From Trichomonas vaginalis G3 (Eukaryota > Parabasalia > Trichomonadida > Trichomonadidae), in the NCBI RefSeq assembly GCF_026262505.1, contig NC_067203.1, positions 12,090,001-12,154,000 of the forward strand: 64,000 nt of DNA, read 5' to 3'. A program made the position numbers and the translations under genes. This document shows, piece after piece, positions 57,266 to 64,000 of this stretch. The notes under the pieces are model-generated. The model saw only the letters and a list, made by a program, of their open reading frames with translations, did not search any database and was not told the origin of the DNA. How positions within the stretch are numbered: the stretch's first letter is position 1; every line of letters starts with the position of its first letter.

Positions 57266-57640
57266 ATGACTTTAAAAAGATTATTGACTGACTTCGAATA
57301 CTATCTCATTGACGCACTGACAGACCCTCAAAACTGTGTTGAAAGTTCTTTAAGCTTTAAGATTGAAGGTACGACGCATTTTGTCTTCACTTACGTATTG
57401 AAAGAATATGACCGTTATCATAACGAAGTGAATCAAACACTAATAAAATTTGTAGATAAAAAATTGGTTAACAATGAATATTTTAAACGTGAAGACCCAA
57501 ACACTGCTGGAGATGATGAAGAATACAGACAAGTTATTGAAAAAAATAACGCAAGATTAGATGCAATAGAAAAGAAGTTTAATGAATGTCTTACAAACAC
57601 GTATGAATATCTTATGCGGTGGGAAGCCAGATGGAAATAA
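57266..57640 (+). CDS. 124-aa protein, E3 member of a shared small family
   Basis: LTDFEYYLIDALTDPQNCVE, FVFTYVLKEYDRYHNEVNQT and LIKFVDKKLVNNEYF resemble the N-terminal half of the E2 protein at 31,068-31,523. A helix with KKFNECLTNTYEYL follows, but the Lys/Glu/Pro tail of the E2 protein is absent. It looks whole. Divergent from the KilA-N gene. Function unknown. Confidence 0.5.
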   Translation: MTLKRLLTDFEYYLIDALTDPQNCVESSLSFKIEGTTHFVFTYVLKEYDRYHNEVNQTLIKFVDKKLVNNEYFKREDPNTAGDDEEYRQVIEKNNARLDAIEKKFNECLTNTYEYLMRWEARWK

Positions 57641-57681
57641 ATTTACGTCAAATATGCAATTTATAAAATCTTATGTCGACA

Positions 57682-57752
57682 GGCTACGTAGCACAGTGGT
57701 CTAAGGTGGTGTTATGGGGGTTAGGGTCTGTGGTTCGAACCGCGACAGCGCC
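57682..57752 (+). ncRNA. tRNA-like sequence with pol III boxes (E3)
   Basis: TAGCACAGTGG matches the tRNA A box and GGTTCGAACCG the B box; the T arm folds (TGTGG-TTCGAAC-CGCG with wobbles); TATTTTC follows the 3' end. The acceptor strands (GGCTACG with CAGCGCC) pair only partly, and no convincing anticodon stem forms, so it is a degraded tRNA or tRNA-derived sequence rather than a working tRNA. Confidence 0.6.
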
Positions 57753-57817
57753 GTATTTTCTTATTTTCTTTGTTTGTCTTGTTTGTCGTGAATAAAAAGT
57801 GTCATAAAAGTGCTCTA

Positions 57818-57882
57818 TCTTCCACGGGAATAAATAAAAAATTTACTTTATTTCTTCTTTATTTCTTTGTTCCCGTGGAAGA
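57818..57882. repeat. Perfect 13-bp inverted repeat (E3)
   Basis: TCTTCCACGGGAA (57,818-57,830) and TTCCCGTGGAAGA (57,870-57,882) around a 39-bp AT-rich loop; a third partial copy CTCGTGGAAGCTT is at 57,960. It lies just after the tRNA-like sequence. Confidence 0.75.
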
Positions 57883-57990
57883 AGGGTTTTGCTGTTTTTC
57901 TCAGCCGAAATCAATGATTTTTTCATTTTTGGAATCCTTAGCGAATGAGGAATCTTTTCTCTCGTGGAAGCTTTGACCAAAAATATAATT

Positions 57991-58050
57991 GAGGTGAAGA
58001 GGTGAGATCTCACCTGTTTTTTCACCTCTTTTTTCACCTCTTTTTTCACA
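57991..58050. repeat. Palindromic word repeat, GGTGA type (E3)
   Basis: GAGGTGAAGAGGTGAGATCT, CACCTGTTTTTTCACC, TCTTTTTTCACC twice. Directly after the leftward 312-aa gene's stop region. Confidence 0.8.
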
Positions 58051-58983
58051 AGCGTTTTACATGAATTGTACGATGTATATTTGAAATCCTAAACAATTTC
58101 GTAGCTTCTATTTCTTCTGTCAGTATGTCAAAAGTTTTAACAATACCGAAGGTTTCTTTATACTTCTTCTTGACGTCAGACAGAAGGAAATCTTCTGCTG
58201 TTGGATAGTTTTTGTTCAGAAATGCTAACATGTCCATTTTATCTTCTGCTGGCTTTTCTGCTTCTTTCTTTAAGTCTGCATAGTCGTTTCGCATACGTTC
58301 TATCTCTTTGACTGAGTAGTTATATTTTCTTATTCCTGCTTTACATTTTGAACATTGCGGTTCATTTTTGCGTTATACATTGAAATAAAACCAGCTAAAA
58401 CAACTAAAGCGTCAATTGCTCTCTTCATCTCAAACATAGCGGGTCTTATTTGTTCGTTCCATACTTTGCCTCTTCTATCTTTATCTCTTATTTCCCAAAC
58501 ACATTTTGCAACTAATGAAACAAAGTTATCGTAAGTCTTAAACTCCTCAGATTTATATATGTCAGAAATGTTTTTATAAACCATGTCGCAATCTTTGTCC
58601 ATAACTTTATGGTTGCAATGAAAACCAAGGAATTCATAATTTACTTTACGTATGAACTTCTTTATTTCTACTGAATCAGTAACTTTAACTTCAATTTCGT
58701 CGAATTCAGGAATAGTTAGTTTTTGCTGTTGGATTTCAGGCAATTTGGGTAAATGGTCAATAATGTCCTGCATTTCATAAAGATATTCTTCATTTTCTTC
58801 ATCCTGTGCGGTACAGTCTAAATTACTTGTTAAAAGTTCTTGCTTTATTCTTTGTATTTCTGTTTCGAAAGTAAATGAAGAAGGAATGAAGTTTTTCATC
58901 TCTACTAACATAGATGTTGGATTCATGACTAACGAGTTTGGTGCTGTTGTTTGAATTGTTGTTGTGCCGATTGTTGAAATCAT
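58046..58983 (-). pseudogene. Homologue of the 304-aa Maverick protein (E3), broken
   Basis: Near-identical to 35,130-36,044 over TTAPNSLVMNPTSMLVEMKN, IPEFDEIEVKVTDSVEIKKF, YEFLGFHCNHKVMDKDCDMV and the C-terminal NYPTAEDFLLSDVKKKYKE. The inner Met (MISTIGTTTIQ) is chosen because the T-rich upstream box ends just before it. Broken about once. Function unknown; travels with KilA-N and GIY-YIG genes. Confidence 0.65.
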
Positions 58984-59047
58984 ATCTTTTATACAAAATA
59001 AAAAAATAAATAAAAATAAAACTAACTTTATTTTTTCTGTCTTAAGG

Positions 59048-59118
59048 AAATTCATGAAAATTCACGGGGGTGAAAAAACAGGTGAAAAAACAGGTGAGAT
59101 CTCACCTCTTCACCTAAA
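59048..59118. repeat. Palindromic word repeat, GGTGA type, inverse (E3)
   Basis: GGGGGTGAAAAAACAGGTGA, then AAAAACAGGTGAGATCTCAC and CTCTTCACC, preceded by CTTAAGGAAATTCATGAAAA. Counterpart of the copy at 36,117 in E2. Confidence 0.8.
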
Positions 59119-59182
59119 CATTATTTTTGGTGAAAAATGACCAAATTTCATGAATTTTCACAAAAGACCAAAAATAAACGCT

Positions 59183-59794
59183 TTACATGTATTTTTCAGC
59201 AACTTCGTCAAATAATTTTATAGCTTTATCTATCTCATCTACTTCAAACGTTTCTTTACCTTTCATGGGAGCACCATACCTTTTCTCAAACTTTTCAAGT
59301 AGTTCTGTTTCTGCAGCTCTCATATCATTAACGAACACAACCTTGACTCTATTGACTGTAGAGTCATATCTTTGAGTTATATTATATGTTCTTCCTATCT
59401 TATATCTCTTTGTATTGAAGTCCTTCGGTTTCTGAACGATGTAAAGTAAGCCTTCACTGCAACGTTCTGAGTCGAATGAACCATAAGTTATGAAGTTATA
59501 TCCAACAACTGGGTCAATCCATAACAAAACTATTGGTATAAGACTTTTGTCAATGAGATATGCTCTTGTTCCATGAAATGCTACTGATATCATAAGCTCA
59601 GGATTTCTTGTCAAAATTTTCTGAGTTGAAGCATTTCTAACCCAGTCGTTTGTTTTCTTTCCAGATGGTGTTATAATGTCTGACAAAGAATATTTGTTGT
59701 ATTTCTTTGAGTATCTTACGTTTAAATCACCTATTCTAACCACTTTGGTGTCATTGTCTATCTTTCTAACTGTTTCAAACTCAATGTTTGACAT
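59183..59794 (-). CDS. KilA-N-like + GIY-YIG (T5orf172-type) nuclease (E3)
   Basis: 203 aa, looks whole and differs from the E2 copy (34,111-34,722) by only about twenty residues, clustered in the recognition part (for example NDWVRNASTQKI against WHWVGIASTQKI). GIY-YIG region: EGLLYIVQKPKDF, RYKIGRTYNITQRYD, AAETELLEKFEKRYG. It shares the upstream box with the KilA-N genes. The near identity suggests recent exchange between element lineages. Confidence 0.8.
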   Translation of the reverse strand: MSNIEFETVRKIDNDTKVVRIGDLNVRYSKKYNKYSLSDIITPSGKKTNDWVRNASTQKILTRNPELMISVAFHGTRAYLIDKSLIPIVLLWIDPVVGYNFITYGSFDSERCSEGLLYIVQKPKDFNTKRYKIGRTYNITQRYDSTVNRVKVVFVNDMRAAETELLEKFEKRYGAPMKGKETFEVDEIDKAIKLFDEVAEKYM

Positions 59795-59894
59795 ATACTG
59801 TCTTTACATACAAAATAAAAATTTTTCTTAGAAAAAATTAGCGTTATTTTTCTTTCATAAGGAAATGTCAAAATTCATGATTTTCGAGAGTTTT

Positions 59895-59945
59895 AGACCA
59901 TGTTAGAAATGAGGTTAGAAACGTGTTAGATCTAACATTCTACAT
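59895..59945. repeat. Palindromic word repeat, GTTAGA type (E3)
   Basis: CATGTTAGAAATGAGGTTAG, AAACGTGTTAGATCTAACAT, TCTACAT. The centre GTTAGATCTAAC is palindromic. Confidence 0.75.
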
Positions 59946-59989
59946 AAAATTATTTTTTATTTTTTCTATCTTAAGGAAATTCATGAGAA

Positions 59990-60229
59990 TTCATGAGTTT
60001 TTGACGAAGTGCAAAAGTTCACTTCGTGTCATAATGCAAAAAAATAATGCTGAAAACACACAAAATTCATGAGTTTTTGACGAAGTGCAAAAGTTCACTT
60101 CGTGTCATAATGCAAAAAAATAATGCTGAAAACACACAAAATTCATGAGTTTTTGACGAAGTGCAAAAGTTCACTTCGTGTCATAATGCAAAAAAATAAT
60201 GCTGAAAACACACAAAATTCATGAGTTTT
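59990..60229. repeat. 76-bp tandem repeat, three copies (E3)
   Basis: Units starting at 60,003, 60,079 and 60,155: GACGAAGTGCAAAAGTTCAC, TTCGTGTCATAATGC, AAAAAAATAATGCTGAAAAC, ACACAAAATTCATGAGTTTT. Each contains the hairpin GAAGTG-CAAAAGTT-CACTTC, related to the E2 hairpins near 34,832 and 35,005. Confidence 0.9.
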
Positions 60230-60246
60230 GTGTGTTTTAGACCATG

Positions 60247-60282
60247 TTAGAAAACAGGTGAGATCTCACCTCTTCACCTAAA
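60247..60282. repeat. Palindromic word repeat, mixed type (E3)
   Basis: GTTAGAAAACAGGTGAGATC then TCACCTCTTCACC. A shorter copy with GTTAGA and GGTGA words combined. Confidence 0.7.
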
Positions 60283-60317
60283 AATATTTTTGTCTGATTT
60301 ACATCTAATGAAAAAGT

Positions 60318-61399
60318 TTAGAAGAATTTTCTTATTCTTTCTGGCATATTTTTGTCTTTCCAGTACTCCCGCTCTAATGGTCCCAGATGTGTTGGCTTTG
60401 ACTCTCTCAAGTTCTTAGATGGTATAACATCTTCAACACCTCCTTCATATCTTACTTTATAAGTGTCATCGTTTATGTTGTAGTCAAGTATTTCAATAAC
60501 CACTCCTCGCTTTGCTTCGTCAATGGTTTCAGCAAGTTTGCCATTACTACTTTCGACTAATTTATGCGAGGATAAAACGCAATAGAGTCGTCAGCAGCTT
60601 TTATAAGATATCCATTACCTTGCGTAGAGTCTACGATATAATAATTTCGACTTAACCTTAAACGTTTCTTTGTCAACGGTTTGTCGTCAAGAACTACACG
60701 AACTTTTGTACCAGGAATGAGGGTAAATTGTGTTGAATTTCTGATATTTTGTGTTTGGCTTCGTTTCTTTTGTATATACTTTTCTTCTTGTTGTTGTGTC
60801 ATTGAATTTGGTGTATGTCCTGTTGTAGAATTGTTGAGGAATTATATACTTCGAGAAAATGTTTCATTGTTTCTTCGGTAAAGTCTCGCTCTTGTTTAAA
60901 TCTCTGAGCGTCTTATGAAGCGGTTTATGATGCCGAGTATGTTATGGTTATGGTCTTCAGTAGTGTAGTGAGTTATGTTATGCTTAATGAGAAATTCTGT
61001 GATTTCATTGCTGAGGTATGCACTGTCTTGGTCTGATGTTAAAGTACTTGGGTTATGTTCTGCCACGAACGTCTGCAAAACTCTTAAAACTTCACGAGTT
61101 CCTTTATTTTTCATTATATACGCAAAAGCTTTGCGAGTGTTAACATTAATGAAGATGAGGAATGGTTTATGTCCTCCTTTTCTGCTTTGAATGAGAGTGT
61201 CAAATTGGTATGCGTCAGGAGTGTTGGAGTAAATTGGTAAAAAGTAGTCGTAAGGGTTTATTTTTGTTTGATGTACAACATTTTTGTCAAAGAACCTTTT
61301 CACTTCAGCTCTGTTAGTAAATCCCCAACTCTTTGCAGCTTCATTGAACTTCTTAAATGACCTCCATGGATGTTGTTCGAATACTTCTTTCAAGCTCAT
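60318..61399 (-). pseudogene. Polinton integrase, retroviral-like (E3), broken
   Basis: N-terminal helical part (EQHPWRSFKKFNEAAKSWGF; VKRFFDKNVVHQTK) then catalytic-core strands YQFDTLIQSRKGGHKPFLIF, INVNTRKAFAYIMKNKGTRE, NPSTLTSDQDSAYLSNEITE and HYTTEDHNHNILGIINRFIR. C-terminal barrel-like segments TLIPGTKVRVVLDDKPLTKK and DDTYKVRYEGGVEDVIPSKN (chromo-like). Broken, about two breaks. The start codon overlaps the end of the fibre gene by four bases, and both read leftward. Confidence 0.8.
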
Positions 61400-64000
61400 T
61401 TATGTAAAGTTAAAGATTTTATTCTAGGCTCAAGCGCGTTCATTGAACGCGGTACCATGCAAATACAGTCACAAATGGTGGCATGTAATCTGCACCCAAG
61501 CCTGTTGGATTTGTTGTGAAAGTGTGTGGAATGATTTCCTGTGGTTCCACAGAAAATACCTGCGCTTGAATCTACTGGGTCACTTGAAATATCATATCTA
61601 TTCATTCCCTGTCTATCCGAACCTGCTGCAAGATTTGTATAACCTCTTTTTGTTATTGAATGTGAATGACTACCTGTTGTGTTTGTAGTTCCTGTGTGAG
61701 TGTGTGATGGAAGGTTTGCTTCTTTAATTTTCTTCGAACCTCCTGTTTGCTTTGAAGAGTTAGCACAGTATAAGAATTTGTCTACAATCTGCTGCCATGT
61801 ACCAAAACCTAAAACTGTTGCTGGATTTGTTGAGTTCATTGAAGTATAAATAGAGCCTATAGGATATAATGTTTGAAGAATCTGAGTCTTTAATGTTTGA
61901 AGCTCTGTTTTGTCTGCTTTCTTGTCATATAAATCTTGAGCAGTGAATTTAATATTATGTTCATCCTTCATGACATAAACATCTTTACATCTAATGTTTC
62001 TCATCGTCGTTATGTCGTCATCCGATGTTAAACCTTGTGGAAAGTTAGGAGGTTTACAATATAATGCATCCCCACCAGTTCCTTCAACCGTTCCTTCAAT
62101 ACTTTCTATAGCAACAGTTGTGAAGAAATCATGTGTATGGTTCTTGTCTGCTTTTTATCTAACATTGCTGGTAGTTCATATGTTTCAAAGTTTCTGACAT
62201 GACCTTTGATATTTATACATTTGTTATTTAAGGAGTTTAGTGTATCTTTTACGCTTGTACTTGGATTCTCTAAAGGTGCACTTGAACCAAGGGTATAGTT
62301 CAATATTATGTCGTCTGCTCTAACAGTTGAGAAGGAGTTATGTGTATGATTTTTGTCAGCTTTACTATTTAATGTAGCTTGAAGTTCATTTATATCGGAG
62401 ATGTTGTGTTTATGAGATTTCAAAACTTTGTTCATTGCTTCGAGTTCAACTTTGTCAGCTTTACTTTTAATAGCATCTTCAAACGTTATTTTTGACTTAA
62501 CTCTCAAAGTAAATCTTGGTTCAACTAATACACCGTTAACATTGAAAGTAGAGGCATAAATTTCACCGGTATAACCAAATGCTTCTGGTGCTTTAGCTAC
62601 ATCATACTGTACAGTACAGCTTATGTCATAACCTTTAGCACGAATGTATTTATATCTTCTTTCATTAACATTTTTGTCTTCGCTTCATCACTTCGTGTTA
62701 AATATCCATGGTAGTCCGTTATAATCTGTTCGTCTGAAGTTATATAATGAACATGGTTTTTATCTGCTTTACTATTTAATGTAGCTTGAAGTTCATTTAT
62801 ATCGGAGATATTGTGTTTATGAGATTTCAAAACTTTGTTCATTGCGTCAAGTTCATTTTTATCTGCTTTACTATTTAATGTAGCTTGAAGTTCATTTATA
62901 TCGGAGATATTGTGTTTATGTTCTTTATCTGCTTTTTCGGCTAATTTCTCTTCTATCTCATTTATTTCAAGTTCATGCCTACCACCACCTCCCGAAGAAG
63001 TATTTTTCTTCAGCTCTTGAAGAACGTCCACTTCGCCATCTTTGGTGTCAATAATGAGACTTTGAGTTAAAACCTTTCCTGTCTTAATGGATGTTTGTAA
63101 AACTTCTTCTTCACCGTGTTCGGGGTCATGGTCGTCATCATATCTTGTGAAATCAGAGATGTTGTCATACATTAAGCATATCTGTCTCAAAAGTTCTGCT
63201 ATTTGAAACTGGAACGAAAGATATACAGAACTTTCATCATCTCCTAAAGTCAAGTCTGCTTTCTTAAGTATTTCTTGAATGTATGCAATGAGAACAGAGT
63301 ACCTTGGAAAATATTCGAACAATATTTCATTAGCTGTTGGTTTTGGTGGTTCTTCTGGAGTTTCTGCATCTCTTGACTTCAATGCTCTTGCTCTCAAAGA
63401 CCTAAATGTTAGAGCACCGGGTTTTACAAAGGACTTTATAAATGCTTTAATAGTTCCTGGTAAGTTATTGTTAGCATTAAGTAAGTTCCTTATGCTTCCA
63501 TCATGTACGTCCATAGCACTATGTAAAAAATCTATACTTTTCTTGTAGTCAGCAATAGACTGACTGTGATTTTTTAAAGATTTGTCAATACCTTTAAGCC
63601 AATCTTCATGCATGTCTGATACTGAGCCAAGAATATCATTTGCTTCCTTTAGTGTATTTTGTGCTTCTCGTAAAGTATCCAATCCCGTACGTGCATTGTT
63701 TGCTATACGTCTTACAGTATCTATTTGACTCCTTGTTTCTTGCATCCAACCAGATAAAGTTTTAATAGTATCCGAACCATTTGAAATGAAGTTCAAAGCA
63801 TTTTTAACGTCATCTAAAGCTTCTTCACCAAGTACTGCCCATATCTTTCCGATTTGGTATTGAAGAACTCCATATGAAGCAGCTGTTAAACCAGTATTTA
63901 TAAGGTCCCATATCCATGATTTAGCAGTTTTTCCATCCTTTCCATCCTTTCCATCCAAACCGTTTTCGCCTTGAGGTCCTTGTATTCCTTGTATTCCTTG
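61396..64000 (-). pseudogene. Collagen-stalked tail-fibre-like protein (E3), broken
   Basis: From the right edge inward: Gly-x-y collagen-like run (GIQGPQGENG; GLDGKDGKDGKDGK-like), helical region (IGKIWAVLGEEALDDVKNAL; LDTLREAQNTLKEANDILGS), then repeats of ADKNELDAMNKVLKSHKHNI and SDINELQATLNSKADKNH, and at the C-terminus a phage gp10-type head (YPIGSIYTSMNSTNPATVLG; WQQIVDKFLYCANSSKQTGG; KIKEANLPSHTHTGTTN). The head is almost identical to that of E1. The gene runs off the right edge and is broken about twice. Trimeric receptor-binding fibre is inferred. Confidence 0.8.

Larger units (their letters stand above)
46993..64000. mobile_element. Maverick/Polinton fossil E3 (right end outside window)
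   Basis: Carries major and minor capsid proteins, PolB, integrase, KilA-N, KilA-N/GIY-YIG and fibre genes, almost all leftward. The left boundary is inferred where the host beta-helix frame gives way to AGTATGGTTAACTTGGG and a terminal hairpin. With the start at AG the 6-bp duplication would be TTAGTT, untested because the right end is out of view. It is broken, with about fifteen breaks. The packaging ATPase is not in view. Confidence 0.85.

Overview
The window looks like nuclear DNA of a trichomonad (parabasalid) protist, Trichomonas or Tritrichomonas. It is AT-rich, its host genes have no visible introns, one host protein carries the trichomonad-style Myb/SANT core (GRVGYQCSNFYR), another is jouberin-like (a flagellar-base protein), and more than four fifths of the sequence is Maverick/Polinton DNA. 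Species cannot be settled from the sequence alone.

Three Maverick/Polinton fossils are present. E1 (1 to about 12,859, left end outside the window) carries a tail-fibre-like protein, a PrimPol/superfamily-3 helicase cassette bounded by inverted repeats, an integrase and a family B DNA polymerase with an inserted HNH domain. E2 (21,296-46,163, 24,868 bp) is bounded on both sides: poly-A-tipped terminal inverted repeats and a 6-bp target duplication GTTATA. It has double-jelly-roll major capsid protein, two penton-like minor capsid copies, packaging ATPase, SF3 helicase, integrase, tail fibre, KilA-N, GIY-YIG, HNH and adenine-methylase genes, but no recognisable PolB. E3 (about 46,993 to beyond the right edge) has major and minor capsid proteins, PolB, integrase, KilA-N, GIY-YIG and a collagen-stalked fibre. 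All three are degraded, with roughly ten (E1), fifteen (E2) and fifteen (E3) breaks.

Host DNA occupies 12,860-21,289 and 46,170-46,992. The first block holds pyridoxal kinase, a Myb protein with a U-box-like C-terminus, a jouberin-like WD40 protein, a 5'-defective tRNA-Pro, a small Skp1-like POZ protein, a coiled-coil protein and an unrecognised basic protein. The second block ends in a secreted beta-helix protein gene that E3 interrupts.

The most unusual signals are structural repeats inside the elements: (i) a 30-31 bp GC-rich double hairpin lying inside three different genes in the same strand and frame (K-P-Q-...-H), like Rickettsia palindromic elements; (ii) terminal hairpins, whose two copies in E2 differ by compensatory base-pair changes; (iii) intergenic palindromes whose internal words change in concert between copies; (iv) a helicase cassette flanked by nested inverted repeats, with a solitary relic of those repeats in E2; (v) divergent gene pairs whose start codons are only 17-36 bp apart.
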